A stretch of 64,000 nucleotides of DNA, from the NCBI GenBank assembly GCA_030627205.1, contig DAOUSN010000001.1:39466-103465 (forward strand), given 5' to 3'. Shown piece after piece: positions 48,320 to 58,693 of the stretch. Position 1 is the stretch's first letter; each line of letters begins with the position of its first letter. Position numbers and translations under genes: made by a program. The DNA is from Methylococcaceae bacterium (lineage in GTDB: Bacteria; Pseudomonadota; Gammaproteobacteria; Methylococcales; Methylomonadaceae). The notes beneath the pieces were generated by a model that had not been told where the DNA came from, made no database searches, and worked only from the letters and a program-made list of their open reading frames with translations.

Positions 48320-49272
48320 ATTATTTCATCTTTAAAAAATCCATCAACTATTTGCTTTCCAGATAAATTTTTTATTTTATTTTCTTTAAATAGTTGAACG
48401 ATTTTTTTTAAAGGTTTTATTAAACCATTACCTTTAAATAAATACTCAAGCCAACCTTTTTTTATCATTCTTTTTTTAGTGACTTCTATAGATAATGAAA
48501 GTGGTAATTCTAATTTTGAGGCTATTTTTTTTACTCTAAATAAAATTTTTAAATTTGATGAGGTATCAACCTTGATTACATCGAAATACTGACTTGCTAC
48601 TGAGATTAATGTGGCTTCACTGAAATAGAATAGATGAGCTTTAAAGAAAATACTATGAGGTGAAGCATCATTGGTTTCAATAGAAGGAACTTCAACAAAT
48701 AACACCCCGTCTTCTTTCAATAAAGAATAAAGTTTTTCTAATGACTTTATCGGATTAGATAAATGCTCAAGTACATGAAAAATAGTAATTAGATCATATT
48801 TTCCCGTTATATCATCAAGTCCACTTGTTATAATATTGCAATTATATTCATTTTTTGCGTATTTAGAGTAACCAATATTTGGTTCAATACCTGTTGATTT
48901 AAAGCCGTTTTTTTGAGCAAGATAAGTAAATTCACCACCGCCTGCACCCACATCAAGAAGACTACCAAAGGTGATATTTGATTCATGTAAAAAATTAATT
49001 CTTTTTTTGGCGGTTTTTGATGCTCGATAAACATGTTTGGGCTTTGGAGAATAGGATTGTTTGTAGTCAACACGGTAGTTTTGTGAATAATAATCGGTTA
49101 ATTCATCATTTGTTGGTGGGAGTATTTGTTGTATTAAGCCACAGTGTTCACATAACCCTATGAGTAATTTAGCCGATGATTTTGAATCAACTTTTGAAAT
49201 AATTTTAAATTCATTATGTTGACACAATAAACAACTGGGAATGTGTAAACTGTTTTGCTCGGTGTTATTCAT
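48316..49272 (-). CDS. Class I SAM methyltransferase with N-terminal zinc-binding motif
   Basis: The N-terminus has paired cysteines CLLC (14-17) and CEHC (41-44), likely a zinc knuckle. The methyltransferase core follows: LDVGAGGGEFTYLAQKNG is the SAM loop, GIEPN the second motif and IFHVLEHLSNP the third. The combination resembles sugar C-methyltransferase or related proteins of nucleotide-sugar and capsule pathways. The last 100 residues are basic and not recognised. Length is 318. It is monocistronic here, so the substrate cannot be deduced. Confidence 0.85.
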   Translation of the reverse strand: MNNTEQNSLHIPSCLLCQHNEFKIISKVDSKSSAKLLIGLCEHCGLIQQILPPTNDELTDYYSQNYRVDYKQSYSPKPKHVYRASKTAKKRINFLHESNITFGSLLDVGAGGGEFTYLAQKNGFKSTGIEPNIGYSKYAKNEYNCNIITSGLDDITGKYDLITIFHVLEHLSNPIKSLEKLYSLLKEDGVLFVEVPSIETNDASPHSIFFKAHLFYFSEATLISVASQYFDVIKVDTSSNLKILFRVKKIASKLELPLSLSIEVTKKRMIKKGWLEYLFKGNGLIKPLKKIVQLFKENKIKNLSGKQIVDGFFKDEII

Positions 49273-49422
49273 TAAGATTGTTATTATTTAATTTAATGGC
49301 TGCATGGATAGTATAGTTTTCAACTAAAATAGATATTGAGGTATTTTAACTCATTTTTGTCTAATAGAAATAAAAGTCATCAGCAATGAAAATTTATTAA
49401 GGTTAATAAAAGGATATGACAT

Positions 49423-52400
49423 TTGAAACAATTTATCGTTAATTTATGGCAACGTAAATGGTTACGAATAAGTACTTATATTAGCTTGGGATTAATAAGT
49501 TCTTTATTACTAATCGTTATTTTACTACAATTTCCTTTGGTACAAAAACAAATAGCGCAAACCCTAAGCCAAACCTTAAGTGATGAAGACGTTAAAATAA
49601 AACTAAGCCCCATTGAAGGTTTTTTTCCATTTAATATCCATTTTGCAGAATTTAGTATTGCCGATAAAAAAGGAATCTGGCTACAATTAGAACACGCTAG
49701 ATTATCGTGGTCATTTGCAGCATTATTAACTGGCGAAATTCAAGTGGATGAGTTAAGTATAAAACAGTTGTCAATTAAACGCTTGCCTCCCTCTAAAGAT
49801 ACCCCTAAAAAAGAAGATGAAGCTGTTGAAATCCCAACCTCTTTACCTGAAATAAATATTAACTTACCCGTTGTTAATATTCGTCATTTTAGGATTGATG
49901 AAATTCAACTTGGAGAAACAATTATTGGAGAAGCTTTAACCCTAAATTTTACCGCTGATGCACAGACAATAGCTCAAAAAATCAAAGCAAAGTTACAATT
50001 AAAACGTACTGACCAAACAAATTTAAACCTTCTTATTGATGCTACGATTGATTTAAATCCGCTTCGGATAACAACACTTATTCATGTAGATGAAACTGGG
50101 GGATTATTAGCTTTATTAAGCCAGCAGCCTGAATTAAAAAATTTACAGCTAGATTTAAAAGCAAATGGGCTATTAACCGATTTACAAATTGATTTAAACA
50201 CTACAATAGATGGTTTAGGTGAATTAAAAACGCTAATTAAACTGGGGATTACTAAACAACCGTGGCTAAATTTACACTCAAAGATTCAATTACAAACAGG
50301 TTTGTTAACGCCAGATATTATTAATCTATTAGGAACAAAGCAACAATTTAATATTGATATTATTGCCACCGATTCACAAACTATACAACTTAAAAAATTA
50401 AGCCTTAATAATTCGTTACTAACTTTAAATTCTCAAGCAAATATTAATTTATCAACCCAAAAAATTAATGCTAATGTTGAATTGAAAATAGCTCAATTAG
50501 AAAAATTGAATACCTTAGCTGGAATTAATTTATCGGGAACAACCAATCTTAATTTAGCAGTTGATGGTTCATTTACACAACCACAGCTTAATTTAAATAC
50601 GACTGTTGATAATTTAAAAGTTGATGACTTATCTATTCAAGCATTAAAATTAAATCTGCAATTAGCACCTGTAAAAACCTTAACAGACGGCGATTTTAAA
50701 ATCTCCCTACAAGGATCTTCAATAAATTTAAAACAAAATAATGAAACATTACCTGAATCTAATTTATCCTGGCAACTTGCATCAACATTTAATAACCAAC
50801 AAATCTTTACTCTAAATAAATTCCAATTAGATGGACAGTGGTCTCATTTACAACTTACGGGAATTTTTGATACCGAAAAGCAACAAGGAGATTTTAATTT
50901 AAACTTAAATCTTGATGATTTGAAGGCGGTGACGACAGCAGTTAAGGCAAAAGTAAAAACCGAAGCACAAATTAAAATTCACCAAAAAATCGAAAAAATA
51001 GACATTACTTTAAATACAGATGTTTTACAATTGGCAGGATTAGATAAACCTGTTAATGATCTTATCGGTAAACAAGTTCGTTTAAAATCACAAATTGAGA
51101 TAAAACCTGAAAATTACGTCAATGTAAAACAACTAAGTATTATAACAAAAGCTTTAAACCTACAAGCGAATACGCGGCTTAATTTAAAAAACCAACAACT
51201 TAAAGGAAAAATACAGCTTAACATTCCCTATTTTAAAAACAATGACTTGGCTCTTAAACACGCAAAAATTATTTTAGCCATCAACGGAACAACAGCAAAA
51301 CCTGAGCTTGATTTATTAGCGACAATACCACAATTAACCGTTGCCGAACAAAAATTAACAGCAATCAAATTACACGCTAGTGCTAATGATCTCATTGAAA
51401 ATTTACAAGGTAAATTATTACTTAATTTATCTCATCAAAAACAAGCTTTAACTTTAAGTACCGCTTACAATTTAAAAAATGAACAGCTCAAGTTAAATGA
51501 TATTTTATTTAAAGCTCCAAAAACCAAATTAAATGCCCAACTAGCGATTAATTTATCCACTTCACTTATCCACGGAAAACTCAGAGCCAACAGTGATTTA
51601 ACAGGACTTAAACCTTGGATACAACAACCGATGCAAGGTAAATTAATCTTAAATACGGAACTTAAATCGGTAAAAGGCAAACAGTTTATACAACTTAAAA
51701 CCGAGCTAAAGAAATTTAAAATGGATGAATTGACTTTTGAAAAATTAAGCTTAAATGCCGATGTTAACAATGCTTTAGATAAACCTAATATTAATGCTAC
51801 TTTAATTTTAGCTAAATTAAAACAGGGAGAAACCCAGCTTAAGCAATTAAAATTTGTCGCCTCGGGAGTTTTAGAGCAACTTAAATTACAGCTTTCCGCT
51901 AAAGGTAAACATCAACAGCCATTTAATCTTGCTTTAACTGCTTTGTTAAAACAAACCGCTAAACAAACACAATTAGAATTACAAAAAATAACAGGGGAAA
52001 TCGCCAAACAACAAATTAATTTAGCCAAGATGACTACGCTAACATTAGCACCTAAAAAAACTACCTTAACCCCCTTATCGCTATTTATTGGCAAAGCACA
52101 GCTTCAGGGACAGTTAGATTATACTAAAGAAAATATTGCAGGAACAGTAGAGCTTAAATTACCTTTAAAGATGGTTAATGAATTAGCGGATACCGCTTTA
52201 AAAGGCGATTTTAAGACCAAGGTTAAATTATCAGGCACAGCCAAGAAACCACAAATAGACTTCGCAGTTATACTTCAGGATTTAGGACTTAAAGCAGAAA
52301 ATTTTACAAAATTGCCATCAACTCAAATTCAACTTAATGGACAAATTAAGCAACAACATTTACAGGCTAAATTAGAAATTAACAATCCTCAATTTAAACA

Positions 52401-53781
52401 ACCCTTATCTGTTGATTTGAAATTACCGATGCAATTACAACTTGAACCTTTTGAGTTTAAATTACCCGAACAACAACCCATACAAGGGCAGTTTACTGCT
52501 GACTTAAAATTAGAAGATCTAGTTAAAAATATTCCTTTTGAAGGACAAAAGTTATCAGGAAATTTTAAGGTTAACCTTAATTTAACAGGGACTGTTAAAC
52601 AACCTGAACTTCATGGTCGTATTAGCTTAAAACAAGGTGACTATCAAAATGCAACTACAGAAACCCATCTTAAAGAAATTCAATTACAAATTGATGCTGA
52701 ACCTAAACAAATAACCCTAACTCAGTTAAGTTTACACGACACTGAAACTGGCAGTATTGAGGGTAAAGGGTTGCTTTCTATTAATGAAAATTTAAATTAT
52801 CCCTTTAAAGCTAAACTTAACTTTAATCATATCCAGTTAGCAAACAGTTTAGACTTAAAAACTCATCTCAGTGGTGAATTAAAATTAACTGGGGATGTGA
52901 AACAAGCTTTATTACAAGGGAAATTAAAAATAGATGATTTCTTTTTAACAATTCCTTCACCTAGTTTACAAGCTGATATTCCTGAATTAGAAGTCATAGA
53001 GATTGGAAAAAATTTACCCACCATTCAGCAACAGCAAGAAGCTAAAAAAATACAGACTAAAAAAAGCTTTGATATGAATTTAGATGTTAAGGTTGCTATG
53101 GCTAATCAATTTTATATTAAAGGTTATGGTCTAGATTCTGAATGGCAAGGGAATTTAACTATCAAAGGCAATGCATCTATGCCTAAAGTTTTGGGATTAA
53201 TTGAAACTAAACAAGGATCTTTAGAGATATTAAATAACCGTTTTGTTTTTCGGCAAGGACTTATTGATTTTAATGGCGCGTATCCACCTTTGCCCAGTTT
53301 AAATATAGAAGCGGTAGCAACCTCAGAAAAAGGCGAGGCAATTATTCGTATTAAGGGTATGGCTGATGACCCACAATTAGAATTAGCACATGATCCAAGC
53401 CTTCCACAAGATGAAATTTTATCAAGCTTATTATTTAAAGAAAATACAACTAGTATTTCACCTGTGCAAGCATTGCAATTAGCCGATGTCATAGCGGCAC
53501 TGGCAACAGGTGGTTTAGGAAGTATAAACACCTTGGGCAGTTTACAAACAGGTTTAGGTTTAGACCGACTTAATCTAGGTGGTGATAATTTTGATACCGC
53601 GTCGGTTAAGGCAGGAAAATATATTACCGATAAAATTTACCTTGAAGTTGAACAAGGCTTACAAAGTGAATCTAGTACCGCAACCGTAGAAATTGATTTA
53701 TTATCCGATATAAAAGCCGAAATTGAATTTAACCAAAATTCTGATAGCGCGGTAGGTATTAAATGGAAGCACGATTATTAA
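49423..53781 (+). CDS. tamB: Translocation and assembly module protein TamB
   Basis: TamB is a very large, inner-membrane anchored periplasmic protein of the AsmA-like group that spans to the outer membrane and helps outer-membrane assembly or lipid transport. One membrane segment (about 14-36) is followed by a repetitive beta-rich body and a C-terminal DUF490-type domain containing RFVFRQGLIDFNGAYPPLP. The start is TTG, nine bases after AAGGA. Length is 1452 residues (E. coli 1259). tamA, usually adjacent, is missing. The stop codon directly abuts the convergent ispH stop. Confidence 0.92.
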   Translation: MKQFIVNLWQRKWLRISTYISLGLISSLLLIVILLQFPLVQKQIAQTLSQTLSDEDVKIKLSPIEGFFPFNIHFAEFSIADKKGIWLQLEHARLSWSFAALLTGEIQVDELSIKQLSIKRLPPSKDTPKKEDEAVEIPTSLPEININLPVVNIRHFRIDEIQLGETIIGEALTLNFTADAQTIAQKIKAKLQLKRTDQTNLNLLIDATIDLNPLRITTLIHVDETGGLLALLSQQPELKNLQLDLKANGLLTDLQIDLNTTIDGLGELKTLIKLGITKQPWLNLHSKIQLQTGLLTPDIINLLGTKQQFNIDIIATDSQTIQLKKLSLNNSLLTLNSQANINLSTQKINANVELKIAQLEKLNTLAGINLSGTTNLNLAVDGSFTQPQLNLNTTVDNLKVDDLSIQALKLNLQLAPVKTLTDGDFKISLQGSSINLKQNNETLPESNLSWQLASTFNNQQIFTLNKFQLDGQWSHLQLTGIFDTEKQQGDFNLNLNLDDLKAVTTAVKAKVKTEAQIKIHQKIEKIDITLNTDVLQLAGLDKPVNDLIGKQVRLKSQIEIKPENYVNVKQLSIITKALNLQANTRLNLKNQQLKGKIQLNIPYFKNNDLALKHAKIILAINGTTAKPELDLLATIPQLTVAEQKLTAIKLHASANDLIENLQGKLLLNLSHQKQALTLSTAYNLKNEQLKLNDILFKAPKTKLNAQLAINLSTSLIHGKLRANSDLTGLKPWIQQPMQGKLILNTELKSVKGKQFIQLKTELKKFKMDELTFEKLSLNADVNNALDKPNINATLILAKLKQGETQLKQLKFVASGVLEQLKLQLSAKGKHQQPFNLALTALLKQTAKQTQLELQKITGEIAKQQINLAKMTTLTLAPKKTTLTPLSLFIGKAQLQGQLDYTKENIAGTVELKLPLKMVNELADTALKGDFKTKVKLSGTAKKPQIDFAVILQDLGLKAENFTKLPSTQIQLNGQIKQQHLQAKLEINNPQFKQPLSVDLKLPMQLQLEPFEFKLPEQQPIQGQFTADLKLEDLVKNIPFEGQKLSGNFKVNLNLTGTVKQPELHGRISLKQGDYQNATTETHLKEIQLQIDAEPKQITLTQLSLHDTETGSIEGKGLLSINENLNYPFKAKLNFNHIQLANSLDLKTHLSGELKLTGDVKQALLQGKLKIDDFFLTIPSPSLQADIPELEVIEIGKNLPTIQQQQEAKKIQTKKSFDMNLDVKVAMANQFYIKGYGLDSEWQGNLTIKGNASMPKVLGLIETKQGSLEILNNRFVFRQGLIDFNGAYPPLPSLNIEAVATSEKGEAIIRIKGMADDPQLELAHDPSLPQDEILSSLLFKENTTSISPVQALQLADVIAALATGGLGSINTLGSLQTGLGLDRLNLGGDNFDTASVKAGKYITDKIYLEVEQGLQSESSTATVEIDLLSDIKAEIEFNQNSDSAVGIKWKHDY

Positions 53782-54747
53782 TTAAATTTTTGCCTTTTTA
53801 GCATCAAGATGTATTTTAAGATTTTTAGGTAATGAAAAAACCACGGTCTCTTCTTTTCCCTGATGCTCTCTAACCATTTTCCCACCCCAAGCTTGCAATT
53901 GTCTAATCACCTCCTGAACTAATATTTCAGGGGCAGACGCTCCTGCAGTTACCCCAACAACATTAATATTATTAAACCAATCTTGCTGCATATCTTTATA
54001 GGTATCAATCAAATAAGAAGTTTTACCTAATTTTTCAGCAATTTCACGTAATCGGTTCGAGTTAGAGCTATTAGGTGAGCCAACCACTAAAATAATATCA
54101 GAAATCTCAGTTAAATCATATACAGCATCCTGCCGGTTTTGAGTCGCATAACAAATATCGTCTTTTTTCTGTTCTTGAATTGAGGGAAAATATTTTTTTA
54201 ACGCATCAACCATAATTTTTGCATCAGACATTGATAACGTTGTCTGAGTGACATAAGCTAAATTATTAGGATTATTAACCTCTAAATCCTTAACATCCTT
54301 AGGGGTTTCAACTAAATAAATATTTCCATGTTCAGTACATTTTTCATATTGCCCCATCGTTCCTTCAACTTCTGGGTGTCCTGCATGGCCAATTAAAATA
54401 ACCTCTCGATCTTCTTTCGCATGTTTAGCAACTTGGATATGGACTTTAGTAACCAAAGGACAAGTTGCATCAAAAACGGTTAAATTACGTTCAACAGCCT
54501 GTTGCTGAACTTTTTTAGAAACACCGTGCGCGCTAAAAATTAAATTTGCTTCTGTTGGAACATCAGTCAAATCTTCAATAAATACCGCGCCTTTATTACG
54601 AAGACCTTCAACAACTGTACGGTTATGAACTACTTCATGACGAACATAAACTGGAGCTCCAAACGTATCAAGAGCTTGGTCAACAATTTCAATAGCGCGA
54701 TCAACTCCTGCACAAAATCCACGAGGGTTAGCGAGTACAATTTGCAT
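53782..54747 (-). CDS. ispH: 4-hydroxy-3-methylbut-2-enyl diphosphate reductase IspH
   Basis: IspH makes IPP and DMAPP in the last step of the MEP pathway, using a [4Fe-4S] cluster. The three cluster cysteines are in [14 protein letters not shown] (Cys12), [12 protein letters not shown] and [16 protein letters not shown] and [11 protein letters not shown] are further active-site segments. Length is 321 residues. Together with the ispF end at the window start, this shows the non-mevalonate route. It converges exactly on tamB with no gap. Confidence 0.97.
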   Translation of the reverse strand: MQIVLANPRGFCAGVDRAIEIVDQALDTFGAPVYVRHEVVHNRTVVEGLRNKGAVFIEDLTDVPTEANLIFSAHGVSKKVQQQAVERNLTVFDATCPLVTKVHIQVAKHAKEDREVILIGHAGHPEVEGTMGQYEKCTEHGNIYLVETPKDVKDLEVNNPNNLAYVTQTTLSMSDAKIMVDALKKYFPSIQEQKKDDICYATQNRQDAVYDLTEISDIILVVGSPNSSNSNRLREIAEKLGKTSYLIDTYKDMQQDWFNNINVVGVTAGASAPEILVQEVIRQLQAWGGKMVREHQGKEETVVFSLPKNLKIHLDAKKAKI

Positions 54748-54847
54748 AATCTTGACTTCTTTAACTAAGTTTTAAAAGTATTCATTCTATCGCAACTGGG
54801 TTTTTAAAACGATGATTCCTTTTTTTAAACCCCTACGAAATTTAACA

Positions 54848-54875
54848 TTGAGTGTTAGAATAAGGCTTATATAAA
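54848..54875 (+). promoter_or_regulatory. Candidate sigma-70 promoter for the UPF0182 gene
   Basis: TTGAGT and TATAAA are spaced by 16 bases, about 80 bases before the UPF0182 start and in the only intergenic space that could drive it. Matches are 4 of 6 for the -35 and 5 of 6 for the -10. Confidence 0.4.
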
Positions 54876-54955
54876 TAATAAACCTAAGTGGGAATTTTAA
54901 AATAAAACCTACTTTTAAAAGTGTTAAGCACTATTTTAATAGTAAAGAGGGATTT

Positions 54956-57619
54956 ATGCGAAACTGGAAACAGTTGCTACCTACTTTGGTAGGCACTACG
55001 ATTGTTATTGCAATTATTTTATATGTTGCTTTTTATTTCATCTTTCTCGACCTTTTTGTCGATTTATGGTGGTTTAGCTCATTGGATTTAGAGGGGTATT
55101 TTTGGTTAAAATTACTGTATCGCTTTATTTTATCAGGCGGAGTTACACTTACATTCTTTGGTATTTTCTTTTTTCATTTTTGGATAGCATCACGCTATTT
55201 AGGGCTTAACCCACCTGATGAAGTATTACTAGACATCAATAAACGTAAACGTTTTCAAAAATTTTCAGATGTTTTTATGGAAGGGTCTGCCAAAATTTAT
55301 ACACCGTTATCCTTTATCCTTGCAATTGTTATTGCCATCCCCTTTTACAATCAATGGGAATCAGCTTTATTATTTTTTTTCGGTGAAAACTCAGGGGTAA
55401 CAGAACCTGTTTATGGTCATGATATTAGTTTTTATTTATTTTCTTACCCCATTTATGTATTGGTACAACAAGAATTATTAATTACCTCAATTCTTTTGTT
55501 TTTTATGGTTGGTTTTTTGTATTGGTTAGAACATATTTTTGTCCCCGATCAAAATACAGAATATCCTTTAGGTGCGAAAATTCATTTAACAATATTAATT
55601 GGTTTTGTGGTTTTATTCGTTATTTATGGATTCTTTCTAGATCGGTTTGCCTTACTTTATACTGATTCTCATGAACCTGTTTTTTTTGGACCTGGTTTTG
55701 TAGAAATACGTTATGAATTACCATTAATTTGGATAGCCGTCATCAGTTTTTTAATGATTGCTGTGGCGACGATTATGTTTATTTTTTCTCAAAGACATCG
55801 TTCAAAATGGCCGTTATTGTTATCAATTATCATTTTTCTAAGTGTACTTGGTTTACAAACTGTTGAATTTATCCCTAATATTATTAGTAAATTTATTGTT
55901 AAACCCAATCCGGTTAAAACCGAAAAAAGTTTTATGCAGAACAATATTAAAGCCACTTTAGATGCTTATGGATTAAATCATATAAAAACCGTCGATGTGG
56001 AAGCCAGAGTTGATGCGACTAAAGATATTGAAGAATGGTCATCACAACAACATTTTGAAAACATTCCAGTTTGGGATAGAGAACATTTAACTGATGGCTA
56101 TATGCAGTTACAAGGTATCCGTCCTTATTATAAATTTTTAGCGGTTGATGAAGATCGATATTTTTTACGAGGTCATACTCAACAAGTTAATTTAAGTGCG
56201 CGTGAAATTAATATTAGCCAATTACCCCAAGAAGCCCAAAATTGGGAAAATACTCATTTACGTTATACTCACGGTTATGGGGCTGTCGTTACCCCTGCCG
56301 CACAAGATGCAGGCAAACCTATACTATGGTATTTACGTGATTTGAATATGCACTCTGATGTGGGCTTTAGTGTTAAAAATCCTAATATTTATTTTGGACA
56401 AGGAAATTATAATTACGCCATCGTTCCCAATGATCTTGATATTAGGGAACTCTCTGATTCTGATTCAACAATAAAGGAAAAATACAATGGTGGAGCAGGG
56501 ATATTAATACCCACTTACTTTAGAAAGTTACTATTTTCTTTTTACCTTAAAGATACCAATATTTTTTTATCACCTAATATTTCTCAAGAAAGTCGGGTCT
56601 TGTTAAGAAGAAATATTACTAAACGAATTAATACCATTACCCCGTTTTTACATTTAGATAAAGACCCTTATTTGGTTATCACTAAAAATCGTTTTTTCTG
56701 GATACAAGATGCCTATACTTTATCGGATAAATACCCTGTTTCTAAACCAGCTCAAAGTGATTTTTTAGATGGCCCTCAGGAATTTAATTATATTCGCAAC
56801 TCGGTTAAAATTACTGTTGATGCTTATAGTGGCAAGGTAAATTATTATATTGCTGACCCCACTGATCCTATTATTCATGCTTATAGTCGCGCCTACCCTG
56901 GAGTTTTTCAAAACCTAGATGAGATGCCTGAAGAATTACGAGAGCATTTACGCTATCCACGTGATCTTTATTATTTACAAATGAAAATTTATGCAAAATA
57001 TCATCAGCAATCGGCAGAATTATTTTATGAACAAGCAGAGACTTGGCAGTTTGCCACCATTAATAATAAACCCGTAGAACCTTACTTTATTACTATGGAT
57101 TTTGACCATTGTGATAATCGTGAAGAATTTGTGATGATTAACCCTATGACCCCAGTTCGTAGGGATAATTTAAGTATGATTAGTATTGCAGGCACATTGG
57201 ATAAAAAAGGCTGTGGTTTAGTATATAAACCTGAAATTACGGTTTATAAATTTCATAAAGACATTCAAGTTAATGGACCTGCTCAGGTTGACGCTTTAAT
57301 TGACCAAAATCCTGAAATTTCTGAGCAATTTACTCTGTGGGATCAACATGGTTCAACCGTAAAGCGAGGTCGAATGATTATTTTACCAATGGGAAACTCT
57401 ATGCTTTATGTTCAACCAATTTACATGATTTCTACGAAAACTAAAATTCCTGAACTTGTACGGGTAATAGTTTCAATAGGTAATCATGTAGTTATGGATA
57501 AAACTTTACGCTCTGCCTTTAAACGTCTAAAAAAGCGTTTCCTTAATCATGCAAACGATAAATCAGGGATTAGTGAATTGGATACACCTATGACTTCTAA
57601 AATAAAAAATAGTGATTAA
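54956..57619 (+). CDS. UPF0182 family membrane protein
   Basis: The first 310 residues carry about seven hydrophobic segments with the family features FWLKLLYRFILSGG and FSYPIYVLVQQELL. The remaining 570 residues are soluble and probably extracytoplasmic, including ERSF-like TEKSFMQNNIKATLDAYGL, WDREHLTDGYMQLQGIRPYY and VDAYSGKVNYYIADPTDPI. Length (887) is in the family range. The function of UPF0182 proteins is not known. The family is best known from Actinobacteria, Firmicutes and cyanobacteria. An asparaginase-like gene follows after 13 bases. Confidence 0.9.
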   Translation: MRNWKQLLPTLVGTTIVIAIILYVAFYFIFLDLFVDLWWFSSLDLEGYFWLKLLYRFILSGGVTLTFFGIFFFHFWIASRYLGLNPPDEVLLDINKRKRFQKFSDVFMEGSAKIYTPLSFILAIVIAIPFYNQWESALLFFFGENSGVTEPVYGHDISFYLFSYPIYVLVQQELLITSILLFFMVGFLYWLEHIFVPDQNTEYPLGAKIHLTILIGFVVLFVIYGFFLDRFALLYTDSHEPVFFGPGFVEIRYELPLIWIAVISFLMIAVATIMFIFSQRHRSKWPLLLSIIIFLSVLGLQTVEFIPNIISKFIVKPNPVKTEKSFMQNNIKATLDAYGLNHIKTVDVEARVDATKDIEEWSSQQHFENIPVWDREHLTDGYMQLQGIRPYYKFLAVDEDRYFLRGHTQQVNLSAREINISQLPQEAQNWENTHLRYTHGYGAVVTPAAQDAGKPILWYLRDLNMHSDVGFSVKNPNIYFGQGNYNYAIVPNDLDIRELSDSDSTIKEKYNGGAGILIPTYFRKLLFSFYLKDTNIFLSPNISQESRVLLRRNITKRINTITPFLHLDKDPYLVITKNRFFWIQDAYTLSDKYPVSKPAQSDFLDGPQEFNYIRNSVKITVDAYSGKVNYYIADPTDPIIHAYSRAYPGVFQNLDEMPEELREHLRYPRDLYYLQMKIYAKYHQQSAELFYEQAETWQFATINNKPVEPYFITMDFDHCDNREEFVMINPMTPVRRDNLSMISIAGTLDKKGCGLVYKPEITVYKFHKDIQVNGPAQVDALIDQNPEISEQFTLWDQHGSTVKRGRMIILPMGNSMLYVQPIYMISTKTKIPELVRVIVSIGNHVVMDKTLRSAFKRLKKRFLNHANDKSGISELDTPMTSKIKNSD

Positions 57620-57632
57620 AAGATAAATACTT

Positions 57633-58667
57633 ATGAGCTTATTAACTAAAAAAATTATAGTGATAACCACAGGTGGGACAATTGGCTCCATCGCACAATC
57701 AGAATCGGTATCTATTGATATAACTAAAACCGATGTTTTGGAGGTCATTAACCTAGCAGCAAAAAAATTAGGTCACACCATTGAATTAATGAGTCCTTTG
57801 AATAAAAACTCTGAAAATTTTTCACCTGTTGATTGGGTAGATTTATTAACCTGTCTTAAAAAAGCAAATGACAGTGATGCTGATGGAATTATTGTTACTC
57901 ATGGGACAGATACGATGGTTTATTCAGTTGCAGCAGCAGTTGCATATCATCCGTGTTGGGATAAAAAAATCTGTTTCACTGGTTCTTATTATCCTCCAAC
58001 TTACCCAAATTCTGATGCCTTATTAAATCTCCTTGCCTCCCTTGAATTTATTGCCTCAGATTATCCTTACAATGGCATATATATCGGCTTTCGTTCTAAT
58101 TATTCTAATACAGTAGCGAGAATTATACAGGGATCTCATATTAAACCAATGGCATTTGACGACCAAGTTTTTAACTCGACCTATGGTGAAATCATTGCCA
58201 CTTATGACCTTAAGCAAGGTTTATCAACAAGTCGATGTATGCCAATGAGTTCCCCTTGTCTAGTGGAAACAGTATTCCCCTGTAAAGATGATTTAATTAA
58301 CGTGCAAGATGAAATAGCCTGTATCTCGTTATATCCTGGAATAGATAATTATTTTTTAGAAAATGTGATAAAAGGTCGTCGAATCTTAATTATTGAAATG
58401 TATCATTCTGGAACAGGTTCAACCGCTAATGAATTAATCACATTGATACAATCTCATGCAAAAAACACCGTAATATTAATGGGAACATTTCCTCAAAAAT
58501 ATATTGAATTACCTTATACAAGTACCAAGAAATTTAAAAATGCTGGAGCTTATATTTATGTAAATTTACCGCATCATTTTCTCTATGTTTTCGCGTTATT
58601 ATCATTGAGTCTTGGAAAGTCGCCAAACACTATTGTTGATAGTCTTTCATCATGGGAATTATCTTAA
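57633..58667 (+). CDS. Asparaginase/glutaminase-family protein, divergent active site
   Basis: The fold is that of L-asparaginases: TTGGTIGS supplies the nucleophilic threonine (Thr16) and THGTDT supplies the second Thr-Asp pair (92-93). Two expected features differ. Where the family has a lysine in a motif like ARDVTK, this protein has ARIIQG, and the substrate-binding loop usually written SSNM or SQDM reads SENF. It may therefore act on another substrate or be inactive. No signal peptide is seen. Length is 344 residues. The gene is between UPF0182 and a PD-(D/E)XK-like gene. Confidence 0.8.
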   Translation: MSLLTKKIIVITTGGTIGSIAQSESVSIDITKTDVLEVINLAAKKLGHTIELMSPLNKNSENFSPVDWVDLLTCLKKANDSDADGIIVTHGTDTMVYSVAAAVAYHPCWDKKICFTGSYYPPTYPNSDALLNLLASLEFIASDYPYNGIYIGFRSNYSNTVARIIQGSHIKPMAFDDQVFNSTYGEIIATYDLKQGLSTSRCMPMSSPCLVETVFPCKDDLINVQDEIACISLYPGIDNYFLENVIKGRRILIIEMYHSGTGSTANELITLIQSHAKNTVILMGTFPQKYIELPYTSTKKFKNAGAYIYVNLPHHFLYVFALLSLSLGKSPNTIVDSLSSWELS

Positions 58668-58693
58668 AATTTAACTAGTATCTTGTTTTACTT

